A stretch of 23,852 nt of DNA, taken from NCBI GenBank assembly GCA_033549245.1, contig JAWSUW010000034.1, positions 1 to 23,852 of the forward strand, in the 5' to 3' direction. Below, piece after piece: positions 14,805 to 22,007 of the stretch; within the stretch, counting starts at the first letter, position 1, and each line of letters begins with the position of its first letter. The notes under the pieces are model-generated. The model searched no databases and was not told where the DNA came from. It saw only the letters and a list, made by a program, of their open reading frames with translations. This DNA is from Fusibacter_D sp033549245. Its GTDB lineage: Bacteria > Bacillota > Clostridia > Peptostreptococcales > Acidaminobacteraceae. The translations under genes and the position numbers were made by a program.

Positions 14805-16217
14805 ATGTCCATGAAAATCAAACAACTTGTAATTGTCCTGATGGCTACACTTGCCCTTTCAGGTTGCAGCTCTAAAGCGACTCCGGATAATGTAGATAAA
14901 GGCTTCTCAAAAGATGACATCATCTATTTCATCATGGTGGATCGATTCGCTGACAGTGATCCTGAAGAAAATCTCCAAGATGTGGACAAAACAGATTTGC
15001 GAGCCTTCCAAGGTGGAGATCTGGAAGGCATCATTGGAAAACTGGATTATATCAAATCCACCGGTGCGACAGCCATTTGGCTTACACCGATCATGTTAAA
15101 CGGTCCGAATGGGTATCACGGATACTGGATCTATGATTTTGAAAATGTCGACCCGCATTTCGGAGACATGGAAACTTTCAAGAGATTGGTCGAAGAAGCC
15201 CATGCGAGGGACATCAAAGTTGTGCTGGATTACATCGTCAACCATACGGGTTATGATTCTCCTTGGCTGGATGATCCGGACAAAGAAGATTGGTTCAATC
15301 CAGATAGAGTCATAAACAACTGGAAAGATCCCGAAGAAGTGGAACTCGGTTGGCTTGCCGGTTTACCTGATCTAGACCAGTCGAATCCCGAAGTCGAAAG
15401 TTATTTCATAGATAATGCTCTCTGGTGGATTGATGAAACTGGAATCGACGGTTTCAGACTAGATACCGTCAGACACGTCCCCGAGACATTCTGGGTTACA
15501 TTTACCCAAACCATCAAAGAAAAACACCCTGACTTCTTTTTCCTTGGTGAAGTATGGGATGAGAATACCAAGAAACTGGAAAGTTATCACGGGACCGGTA
15601 TCGACAGCATCACCAACTATTCGCTTTATGCCGGCATAAAAAATGCCTTCAATCCGATGCCAAACATGTTTTCACTAGTCAATGCGTTTTCCAAAGAGGA
15701 GGCTTTCACAAATCCTGACCTCAACGCACTTTTCATAGACAACCATGACAATCCGAGATACATCAGCCTGAACCCAAAATATGGTGAAGAATATATGCTT
15801 CAAGCTCTGACGTTACTTTATACCTACCCAGGCATTCCAGTGCTCTACTATGGCACTGAAATATCAATGAGCGGTGGTGGCGATCCAGAAAATAGAAAGT
15901 TCATGGAATGGGAACGGGCCGAAAGTCACCCTACTCTGGATTATGTGAGATCACTCTCTGAAATCAGAGCTGAGTTTCTGGATACTTTCGAACTCATCCA
16001 CTATGAAAAGGAACACATTGTCTACGAGATCTCAAAAAATGATAAAAAGCTTTTGATTCTCATCAATGCAAGCTCCAAGGAAAAGGAAATTGCATTTGAC
16101 TATGAAGCAAAAGCTTTGGTTAACCATTTGACCGGAGAAACCTCAATAGAATTCAGCGACAATCATTTTGATATCACTGCCGAACCTTTTGATATCCTAT
16201 TCTTCGAGGTCGAGTAA
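14805..16217 (+). CDS. Surface-anchored alpha-amylase family lipoprotein (GH13)
   Basis: Exported glycoside hydrolase, 470 residues. The N-terminal signal has a lipobox ALSGC (Cys at about 21), so the enzyme should be anchored outside the membrane. The GH13 barrel starts at DDIIYFIMVDRFADSD, then GGDLEGIIGKLDYI, IWLTPI, region I DYIVNHTG, region II GFRLDTVRH (nucleophile Asp), region III FLGEVWD (acid Glu) and region IV FIDNHDNPR. No separate starch-binding domain is visible. ATG at 14805 has AAGGAGG 5 bases before it; a second ATG two codons on is possible. Its likely job is trimming external starch or maltodextrin for uptake. Its 3' end overlaps the convergent debranching-enzyme gene by 21 bases. 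Confidence 0.93.
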   Translation: MSMKIKQLVIVLMATLALSGCSSKATPDNVDKGFSKDDIIYFIMVDRFADSDPEENLQDVDKTDLRAFQGGDLEGIIGKLDYIKSTGATAIWLTPIMLNGPNGYHGYWIYDFENVDPHFGDMETFKRLVEEAHARDIKVVLDYIVNHTGYDSPWLDDPDKEDWFNPDRVINNWKDPEEVELGWLAGLPDLDQSNPEVESYFIDNALWWIDETGIDGFRLDTVRHVPETFWVTFTQTIKEKHPDFFFLGEVWDENTKKLESYHGTGIDSITNYSLYAGIKNAFNPMPNMFSLVNAFSKEEAFTNPDLNALFIDNHDNPRYISLNPKYGEEYMLQALTLLYTYPGIPVLYYGTEISMSGGGDPENRKFMEWERAESHPTLDYVRSLSEIRAEFLDTFELIHYEKEHIVYEISKNDKKLLILINASSKEKEIAFDYEAKALVNHLTGETSIEFSDNHFDITAEPFDILFFEVE

Positions 16218-18119
16218 ATATCTGATCCTTAAAATTTCAGCAACCGACCAAGCTTGGGCGGAGCACCCTTTTTGTGCATGAGGGGCTTCGCCCTCAAATA
16301 TTTCCGAGGCACTCCCGTGAATACCTTCATCAAGATGCTGATAAAACGATTGCAAAGCTTCCTCTATGAAGGCTTTGTCATGATACGTCTTGAGGTGCGC
16401 CTCAAAATATGGTCCGAGTAGCCATCCCCAAGCAGTACCTCTATGATAGGCGCCATCTCTTGAGAGCAGATCCCCTCCATAATGCGGATGAAAATCAGGA
16501 TCATCCCGTCTCAAGGTGAGCAAACCATAAGGTGTCCTGAAGTGTTCGGTTACATAGTCCACAACGGGGTTCCATTTTTGTTGATCGAGTACCGCAAAGG
16601 GCAAACTTACGGCAAAGATCATGTTAGGTCTGGGGATATCGATTGGCTGACCGTCAATAATCAGGTCATATAAATTGCCGTAAGCTTCATTCCAAAAAAG
16701 AGCGTTGAAGCTTTTTTTGACCTGATCCGCGATTTCACTAAGGCCCATACGATCCACTATCGCCTCCGCACCAATTTCCGATGCAAGTGCTACAGTCACA
16801 CGAAGTGCATTGTACCAGAGCGCGTTGATTTCCACAGCCTTGCCATGTCTTGGAGTGACTACCCAGCCATTGACTTTGACATCCATCCAAGTGAGTTGGG
16901 TCTCCTCGTTGCCCGTGCTGAGCAGACCATCCGTGTCCATATAGATGTCATTGATGGTGCCGCTGATATGATGTTTCAGTATCCCCGTCATTTCAGGCAG
17001 CAGTCTTTGAATCGCTTTTTTGTCACCAGTATGCTTGTAATAGTTATAAATCGCATTGAATAACCAGAGCGTGCCATCTGAAGTGTTGTACATCGGGGCT
17101 TCGCCTTCATCCGGAAAATTGTTCGGAATGATGCCGCGATAAGCCTTGGAAATAAATCCGTCGATCATCTCAAGTGCCTCATCATATCGACCTGTCACAA
17201 GTGTCAGACCAGGCAGTGCAATCATGGTGTCTCTTCCCCAGTCCGTGAACCATGGATAACCTGCGATAATCGTCTTTTTGCCGGTATTTTTTCTGTAGAC
17301 CACGAAATCATCAGCGGCTTGTACCAGCCTGTTGATCTGAGGATCCTCAAATCCCGCCTTTTCAATCAGCTCGTCATATCTCTGCGTTCGGCTTAGAATG
17401 ACATCTTGAGCCGGTTTGAATTCCGGTTTTAGGTTTAAAGAAATTTCAATTCTGTTTTTTCCTGGAATGAGGTCGTATGAAAACCTTCCTAAAATGACAT
17501 GCTTTTCAACATCCGGATAACCACGATCTGTTTCTATCGGATAATAGCTCTGACCGCTGTATTCACGACATGGGATGTATTCACCAGAGGCTTTCATATA
17601 CACATTATACTTTTGGTCCGTTATATGAAGCACTCCACTCTCGCTATCTAGCTCGGCAGTATAATTTTCGAGTTCTGGAGTCTCAGTGTCATGGTGGTCT
17701 CTGAAATTGTAATAAGGCGTTAAGTTCACCTTTCCGGCACGATCCACATTGATATCATAAACTAGCGCCAAATCGTCGCCACCATGGCTCATGGCAATCG
17801 TCTTTTTCATCGTGACATCTCCCTGTGCATAAGTCAGTTGAACGCTCCCTTTATGCACATAATCCACAAAATTGCTGTCTGTTTCAGTTGAGGATGCCTT
17901 ATTCTCAAATGTCATATCAAATTGCCCATCACCAAAATCAAAGGTTTCAACCATTTTTGAGATCAAGTGGACCCTCTCAATCGGTGGGTTCATACTCACT
18001 GTATAAAGTGAATGATATTTTCTGCAATTGGCGCCATCCAGTGTTCCAAAACTGTAGCCACCTAGTCCATTGGTCATCAGATATTCATGATTCATTATAT
18101 GTTCTATTCGTTTATTCAT
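16197..18119 (-). CDS. Glycogen debranching enzyme / amylo-alpha-1,6-glucosidase (GH133)
   Basis: Cytoplasmic enzyme of 640 residues that hydrolyses alpha-1,6 branch stubs of glycogen or limit dextrins. The N-terminal beta-rich GDE_N domain starts EYLMTNGLGGYSFGTLDGAN and RKYHSLY. The C-terminal (alpha/alpha)6 domain has GYPWFTDWGRDTMIALPG, DGTLWLFNAIYNY, TWMDVKVNGWVVTPRHGKAV (acid/base region), YHRGTAWGWLLGPY and GCSAQAWSVAEILR. ATG at 18119 lies 4 bases after the stop of the upstream gene, whose last codons (AAAAAGAGGTGA) supply the ribosome site, so the pair is tightly coupled. Its stop lies inside the convergent amylase gene. It completes the alpha-glucan module. Confidence 0.95.
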   Translation of the reverse strand: MNKRIEHIMNHEYLMTNGLGGYSFGTLDGANCRKYHSLYTVSMNPPIERVHLISKMVETFDFGDGQFDMTFENKASSTETDSNFVDYVHKGSVQLTYAQGDVTMKKTIAMSHGGDDLALVYDINVDRAGKVNLTPYYNFRDHHDTETPELENYTAELDSESGVLHITDQKYNVYMKASGEYIPCREYSGQSYYPIETDRGYPDVEKHVILGRFSYDLIPGKNRIEISLNLKPEFKPAQDVILSRTQRYDELIEKAGFEDPQINRLVQAADDFVVYRKNTGKKTIIAGYPWFTDWGRDTMIALPGLTLVTGRYDEALEMIDGFISKAYRGIIPNNFPDEGEAPMYNTSDGTLWLFNAIYNYYKHTGDKKAIQRLLPEMTGILKHHISGTINDIYMDTDGLLSTGNEETQLTWMDVKVNGWVVTPRHGKAVEINALWYNALRVTVALASEIGAEAIVDRMGLSEIADQVKKSFNALFWNEAYGNLYDLIIDGQPIDIPRPNMIFAVSLPFAVLDQQKWNPVVDYVTEHFRTPYGLLTLRRDDPDFHPHYGGDLLSRDGAYHRGTAWGWLLGPYFEAHLKTYHDKAFIEEALQSFYQHLDEGIHGSASEIFEGEAPHAQKGCSAQAWSVAEILRIRYLLDLEE

Positions 18120-18123
18120 TTTA

Positions 18124-18915
18124 TCACCTCTTTTTCGGTATCGTTTCCAGTGCTAAAAAAACTTCACTCAGCATAGCTGAGTTGCCTGATATAATCAGTC
18201 CTTCACCTTCAAATCCGTAGGGTTCCCCGGGAATTGTTCCCGTCACACAACCGGCTGATTCCGCCAGCATTCTTCCTGGTGCCAGTTCCCACAGGTTTTT
18301 TGAAAACAAAATATGGCACCCGTTTTTCCCCGACGCGACAAACGCGAAATCCACAGAAGAAGCTCCTTGGATTCTTATTCGCATTGCCTTTTCCATCAGT
18401 GCTTCCATAGCTTTAAGCTGAAAATTTCTTGATCCAGGATTTGACTTTGAAAAATCACCAAATGTCACAATGGAGGATCTTAACAATTTTGAAGGATCTA
18501 GGGTGATTCGCTCATCGTTCAAAAAAGCACCTTCTCCTTTTATGGCATGATACACTTGACCCAGCTCCGGTAGAGCAATCAGACAAAATATGGGTTCATA
18601 AGCTTCCATGAGTGCGATTTGAACGCCATAGTATGGGATGCCCATGGTGTAATTGACCGTGCCGTCTATTGGGTCACATACCCAAGTCCGATGTTCATCG
18701 AGTTCGAAATGATTTTCTTCCTCCCCCATGAAGCGATCCCCAGGGAAATGACTCAGCAATTCTTCCTTTATGAATCGTTCCATCTCAAAATCACGCTTAG
18801 TCACGATATCTTGACGCCCTTTGTCCAGGACCTGTAGTGTATTGATGTCACATGACAAGATATCATTGATGGCATCCTGCACGATATGCTTGACGATTTG
18901 TAATTCTCTATTCAC
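18124..18915 (-). CDS. Inositol monophosphatase family protein
   Basis: Mg2+-dependent sugar or inositol phosphatase family, 263 residues, cytoplasmic. Metal-ligand motifs are GEEE (E65/E66) and DPIDGTVNY (D81, D84). The C-terminal WDxAAG block reads WELAPG, so the usual metal-binding Asp is Glu; this may alter metal affinity or substrate. The start is GTG at 18915, with AAAGGAAG about 7 bases upstream. An in-frame ATG at 18948 is rejected because it forms part of the -10 box TATAAT and has no ribosome site. It is transcribed first in a unit with the debranching enzyme. The substrate is unknown; the context suggests a sugar phosphate, but that is inference. Confidence 0.88.
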   Translation of the reverse strand: MNRELQIVKHIVQDAINDILSCDINTLQVLDKGRQDIVTKRDFEMERFIKEELLSHFPGDRFMGEEENHFELDEHRTWVCDPIDGTVNYTMGIPYYGVQIALMEAYEPIFCLIALPELGQVYHAIKGEGAFLNDERITLDPSKLLRSSIVTFGDFSKSNPGSRNFQLKAMEALMEKAMRIRIQGASSVDFAFVASGKNGCHILFSKNLWELAPGRMLAESAGCVTGTIPGEPYGFEGEGLIISGNSAMLSEVFLALETIPKKR

Positions 18916-18946
18916 TGTATCACTTCCTTTTCCATCAATTGAACAC

Positions 18947-18975
18947 ATTATAACGCTTTTTTAATGTTAAGTAAA
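18947..18975 (-). promoter_or_regulatory. Promoter of the phosphatase/debranching-enzyme operon
   Basis: On the minus strand TTTACT (18975-18970; 4 of 6), 17 bases, TATAAT (18952-18947). The predicted start is near 18940. It is back to back with the hydE promoter. Confidence 0.65.
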
Positions 18976-18981
18976 TTTATA

Positions 18982-19010
18982 TTGACAACAGATGCAATAT
19001 TTGATAAATT
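18982..19010 (+). promoter_or_regulatory. Probable hydE promoter
   Basis: Perfect -35 TTGACA (18982-18987), 17 bases, weak -10 TAAATT (19005-19010), giving a start near 19017. The -10 lies inside the Rex-like palindrome. A weaker alternative is TATGAT at 19022-19027 with TTGATA 15 bases before it. Either start gives a leader of more than 110 bases. Confidence 0.55.
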
Positions 19011-19018
19011 ATTAACAA
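19001..19018. promoter_or_regulatory. Rex-type operator upstream of hydE
   Basis: TTGATAAATTATTAACAA has the 7-4-7 form of the Rex (NADH/NAD+ sensor) site TTGTTAAnnnnTTAACAA with a single mismatch (A for T at position 4). It covers the predicted -10 and start region of hydE. Rex is known to repress hydrogenase and fermentation genes when NADH is low, which fits a hydrogenase maturase. No rex gene is in the window. Confidence 0.68.
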
Positions 19019-19038
19019 GCTTATGATAGCAAATTATA

Positions 19039-19131
19039 CCTAAGGGAAAAGAGTATTCTAATCTCAAAGGAAAACATTCTATCGTCTATTTTTATACGAA
19101 TGTGAACCCCTTTGAGCACTCTGCCCTAAGG
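19039..19131 (+). ncRNA. Structured 5' leader RNA of hydE (candidate orphan riboswitch/antiterminator)
   Basis: Nested pairings form one rod. P1 is CCTAAGGG (19039-19046) with CCCTAAGG (19124-19131), with one A-A mismatch. P2 is AGAGT (19050-19054) with ACTCT (19118-19122). P3 is CTCAAAGG (19063-19070) with CCTTTGAG (19109-19116), perfect. P4 is ACATTC (19074-19079) with GAATGT (19098-19103), with an 18-base loop. P2 and P3 are separated by an 8-base bulge, ATTCTAAT, on the 5' side. P1 and P3 use bases that also form the terminator hairpin, so only one of the two folds can exist. I do not recognise a known riboswitch or T-box consensus. Confidence 0.6.
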
Positions 19132-19146
19132 GGTTATTATTTTTTT
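19105..19146 (+). terminator. Leader terminator in front of hydE
   Basis: AACCCCTT (19105-19112) and AAGGGGTT (19128-19135) form a perfect 8-pair stem with a 15-base loop, followed by ATTATTTTTT (to 19146), immediately before the ribosome site GGAGG. The upstream neighbour runs the other way, so this hairpin can only act on the hydE transcript, as an attenuator. Confidence 0.72.
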
Positions 19147-19156
19147 GGAGGACAAT

Positions 19157-20254
19157 ATGGCATCAATAAAGGGACTTCTTGATTTACTTTATAAAGATGG
19201 GGATCTGGCGGATGAATCGCTCGTTCACATCATCGAAAACATTACCGAGGAAGATAGACTTCATCTCTATGCACTTGCGCTCGACAAAAAAAATCAGCAC
19301 TACAAAGATACAGTTTACATGCGAGGGCTGATCGAGTTTACTAATTACTGCAAACAAAATTGTGACTACTGCGGCATCCGCGGCAAAAATGACAAAGTCG
19401 ATCGTTACCGTCTCAGCAAGGAAGCCATACTCCATTGTTGTGAGGAGGGGCATGCTCTTGGTTATAGAACCTTTGTCCTTCAAGGTGGGGAGGATCCATT
19501 TTATACCGATGAAATATTGGTCGACCTCATTGAATCCATCAAAAAAAGTTATCCTGACTCAGCGATAACTCTATCTATTGGTGAACGTTCCTATGAAAGT
19601 TATGAAAAACTGAAAAAAGCTGGAGTGGACAGATACCTGCTCAGACACGAAACCGCATCCAAATCGCTTTATGAATCACTTCATCCCAACATGTCATTCG
19701 AAAACAGACGCAGATGCCTCAGTGATCTCAAAACACTCGGATATCAGGTGGGCGCTGGGTTCATGGTTGGACTTCCAGGGCAAACCTCTGCGGATCTCGC
19801 TGCTGACCTCAGATTTTTAAAAACACTTGAACCGGAAATGATCGGTATCGGACCATATATTCCCCATGACGAGACACCACTTAAAGGCTCTACAGGGGGT
19901 ACTGTAGAACAGACACTTGTCATGGTCGCTCTAACCAGACTCATGCTTCCAAAGGCACTGTTGCCATCCACAACCGCAATGGGCACACTGGATCCAAAAG
20001 GAAGGGAAAAAGCTCTGAAGGCAGGAGCAAATGTCGTCATGCCCAATCTCTCACCTACTGATGTTCGTGAAAAATATGAGCTTTACAAAGACAAGATTTG
20101 TACGGGAGACGAAGCCGCACATTGCCGTCAATGCATTGAAGGCCGTATAAAAAGTGCAGGCTTCCGAGTGGATATGGGTCGTGGTGATCACGTTTCCATA
20201 TCGGGTCCCTCAGAAGCCTCAAGTTTACAAATTGAATTAAATTTAAACAATTAA
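19157..20254 (+). CDS. hydE: [FeFe]-hydrogenase H-cluster radical-SAM maturase HydE
   Basis: Radical-SAM enzyme of 365 residues needed to build the diiron subcluster of [FeFe]-hydrogenase. The radical-SAM cluster is CKQNCDYC (C65, C69, C72). Other family blocks are RHETASKSLYESLHP, GFMVGLPGQT, IGIGPYIPHDETPL, TAMGTLDPKGREKALKAG and NVVMPNLSP. The optional second cluster site C-x7-C-x2-C (CTGDEAAHCRQC) near the C-terminus is kept, though many homologs lack it. ATG at 19157 follows GGAGG by 5 bases. It stands alone here, without hydF, hydG or a hydrogenase gene. Control appears to be by a Rex-like operator and a leader attenuator. Its stop overlaps the convergent membrane-protein gene by 4 bases. 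Confidence 0.94.
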   Translation: MASIKGLLDLLYKDGDLADESLVHIIENITEEDRLHLYALALDKKNQHYKDTVYMRGLIEFTNYCKQNCDYCGIRGKNDKVDRYRLSKEAILHCCEEGHALGYRTFVLQGGEDPFYTDEILVDLIESIKKSYPDSAITLSIGERSYESYEKLKKAGVDRYLLRHETASKSLYESLHPNMSFENRRRCLSDLKTLGYQVGAGFMVGLPGQTSADLAADLRFLKTLEPEMIGIGPYIPHDETPLKGSTGGTVEQTLVMVALTRLMLPKALLPSTTAMGTLDPKGREKALKAGANVVMPNLSPTDVREKYELYKDKICTGDEAAHCRQCIEGRIKSAGFRVDMGRGDHVSISGPSEASSLQIELNLNN

Positions 20255-20916
20255 AGCATTTTCACAATACCGTTCATTACTACCTGAATAACGATAAAAA
20301 CAACTATAAAGGCTGCAGTGACAAATACGTTGCTCAGCCTTGATGTGTCTGCGGATTGCTCTCCATCCTGGTTGATGTAATAATCCGCTCTCAAGCCGAG
20401 TACCAGATCTATAAGATTCATGAGAATCAACAAAATCACGGTATAGTTGAACAATGCCTTGATAAGGTCGAACCCTTTAAGAAATGTCGTTCCAAATAAT
20501 TTCGGATCAAAAAACACATCGAGAATGTTGCCTTCTATCATTGCAAGTGCAAACACCCCAATCATACCTAAAAATGAGATCCCTACAAACGCTTTGATAA
20601 TCGTGGAGAAAAGTTTTCTACCGAGTGTGGATTCAGAAAACATCATTTTTTCAAGAGGATGGATCAATTTTTCATATTGATCATCGTATGCTTTAACTGA
20701 TATCTTTGCAATGTCCTTGCCCAAAATATGTCTAACACTTGTAGTGTCTTCCACTATAAGTGAACGATCATCATGTCTGGCCAGTTCAAAATACTGGTCT
20801 TTTTCTTCTTTTGTCAAATCTTCCACATGGAGCACTTCTCCATATTTCATGTGTATGCTGAGTGCATAGCGCAAATGTGCTCTTTTTCGTGGTATAGGTT
20901 GTTTAGTTTCGCTCAT
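20251..20916 (-). CDS. Membrane protein of unknown function, three predicted helices
   Basis: I do not recognise this 221-residue protein. The first 100 residues are charged and soluble, with a basic start (KQPIPRKRAHLRYALSIHMK). Three hydrophobic segments follow at about 107-130 (VGISFLGMIGVFALAMI), 153-175 (VILLILMNLIDLVLGL) and 196-219 (NVFVTAAFIVVFIVIQVVM). The segment between helices two and three is polar (INQDGEQSADTSRL). ATG at 20916 has GGAGGG 5 bases upstream, so translation is well supported. It has a separate promoter and ends tail-to-tail with hydE, overlapping by 4 bases with no terminator visible. Nothing in the sequence ties its function to hydrogenase maturation. Confidence 0.82.
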   Translation of the reverse strand: MSETKQPIPRKRAHLRYALSIHMKYGEVLHVEDLTKEEKDQYFELARHDDRSLIVEDTTSVRHILGKDIAKISVKAYDDQYEKLIHPLEKMMFSESTLGRKLFSTIIKAFVGISFLGMIGVFALAMIEGNILDVFFDPKLFGTTFLKGFDLIKALFNYTVILLILMNLIDLVLGLRADYYINQDGEQSADTSRLSNVFVTAAFIVVFIVIQVVMNGIVKML

Positions 20917-20981
20917 GTGAACCCTCCGTAAATATAGTATTATTATTTATACCCGTTATATGTAGTTCAATCACTAAGGAT

Positions 20982-20990
20982 ATTATAACA
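20982..20990 (-). promoter_or_regulatory. Extended -10 promoter of the membrane-protein gene
   Basis: On the minus strand TGTTATAAT is a perfect extended -10 about 65 bases before the start codon, with no clear -35 at the usual distance. The leader that follows (20917-20975) shows no obvious structure. Confidence 0.5.
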
Positions 20991-21008
20991 CAAATCATTC
21001 AAATACAT

Positions 21009-21049
21009 AAAAAAACAGGGCATCACCAATTACTGGTCACTCTGCCCTG
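21009..21049 (-). terminator. Intrinsic terminator overlapping the end of the 159-residue gene
   Basis: On the minus strand CAGGGCA (21049-21043) pairs perfectly with TGCCCTG (21022-21016), with an inner ACCA/TGGT stem and a GTAAT loop that contains the stop codon. Seven U residues follow (21015-21009). Canonical form. Confidence 0.85.
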
Positions 21050-21509
21050 CCTTAACCATATTTTCCAGCTGTGAGATCAATTTCCTTTTCTCTTCAATCA
21101 CTTCGCTCAGTACTTTATATGCCTGATTATCATAGGATTCATTGTCCATGACCATTCTGCCCTGAATGTCAAGAATCAGAGCATATAAAGCATTCTCCTG
21201 TTCTATGGCGAACTTTATAAGCTCCCTTCGATCACTAGTTGTCGGTCCGATAATTGTCCTGGAGAACTGATTCACCAGTGATGAAATCTTATCATAAAAA
21301 GCAAAATCCAAATCCTCAGCCATATCGTTGGTGATCCCATGGATCAAACTCTCGTAATGAGCAATATCGTTTTCAGTGGACTTGATCAAAACGTTCATGA
21401 CCATTCTGATTCTTACATCGCCTTGATCATCCCTCGCCTTTTCAAAAATCTGTTTTCTTTTGTTGCTTATCTCAACGCCCTTTTTAAGAACATCGCGTAT
21501 ATCGTACAT
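21030..21509 (-). CDS. Small all-helical protein of unknown function
   Basis: I do not recognise this 159-residue protein. It lacks a signal or membrane segment and reads as three or four amphipathic helices: about 3-40, 44-63 (IKSTENDIAHYESLIHGIT), 73-90, 95-120 (RELIKFAIEQENALYALIL) and 130-154 (VLSEVIEEKRKLISQLENM). The ExxxHY element and later EE pair faintly recall ferritin-like four-helix bundles, but a complete ExxH metal set is not visible. ATG at 21509 follows AAAAGGTGATTGG. It has its own good promoter and a canonical terminator, so it is a monocistronic unit downstream of the SUF genes. The function is open. Confidence 0.8.
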   Translation of the reverse strand: MYDIRDVLKKGVEISNKRKQIFEKARDDQGDVRIRMVMNVLIKSTENDIAHYESLIHGITNDMAEDLDFAFYDKISSLVNQFSRTIIGPTTSDRRELIKFAIEQENALYALILDIQGRMVMDNESYDNQAYKVLSEVIEEKRKLISQLENMVKAGQSDQ

Positions 21510-21541
21510 CCAATCACCTTTTCTTTAAAATTCCCTTTATA

Positions 21542-21570
21542 AGTATAACCATTATCACTTACGTAATCAA
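21542..21570 (-). promoter_or_regulatory. Promoter of the 159-residue gene
   Basis: On the minus strand TTGATT (21570-21565), 17 bases, TATACT (21547-21542). It lies in the gap after sufU, where I see no clear terminator, so suf read-through is also possible. Confidence 0.68.
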
Positions 21571-21587
21571 CAGTTATTATCGGTGAC

Positions 21588-22007
21588 TCATAGCTGGTCA
21601 ATGACGGTCTTCAGGCAATGCCACCCAAGCGTGCCACATTTTACTCGAGCTGGCATTTTGGAAAGCCCCTCAAAGATTTGTGCATCCTCAAGGACATCGA
21701 CCATTTCTTCCGAGATGCTCTCGCCTTTAACCATGGACAAATAGGCATCACAAATCATTTTTGCATCCATCACGGCTTTGTCTTTGATCAGATCGATCAT
21801 GATGGACATGGACGCCTGACTGATGGCACATCCTGATCCGCTGAATGCCGCATCCTTGATTACACCATTCTCCAGTATAACTTCCAGAGACAGATCATCT
21901 CCACAATTCGGATTATTGCCACGCTCCACATGGGTGGCGCCTTCCAGAGGTCTCTTGTTGTGGCCGCTTTGATTGTGCCACATGATGGTTTCAGTATACA
22001 TCGACAT
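21588..22007 (-). CDS. sufU: SUF-system sulfur-transfer/scaffold protein SufU
   Basis: Zinc-containing partner of SufS in Gram-positive bacteria; it accepts persulfide sulfur from SufS for Fe-S cluster assembly. The 139-residue protein has the three conserved cysteines: C35 in NCGDD (with the conserved Asp37), C60 in GSGCAIS, and the third in VKCGTLGW. The segment between the second and third Cys has the extra loop (VKGESI) that separates SufU from IscU. The frame is open further upstream inside sufS, but ATG at 22007 has GGAGG 9 bases before it and gives the usual N-terminus. It overlaps the end of sufS by 17 bases, so translation is coupled. Confidence 0.95.
   Translation of the reverse strand: MSMYTETIMWHNQSGHNKRPLEGATHVERGNNPNCGDDLSLEVILENGVIKDAAFSGSGCAISQASMSIMIDLIKDKAVMDAKMICDAYLSMVKGESISEEMVDVLEDAQIFEGLSKMPARVKCGTLGWHCLKTVIDQL

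Noticed and set aside
18913..18948. ATG at 18948 as the start of the phosphatase
   Set aside because: The ATG is part of the -10 hexamer TATAAT and would lie upstream of the transcript start; GTG at 18915 has a ribosome site.
19039..19135. T-box or another known riboswitch in the hydE leader
   Set aside because: No T-box AGGGTGGNACCGCG sequence and no consensus core of the TPP, SAM, cobalamin, THF or fluoride classes could be matched by eye.
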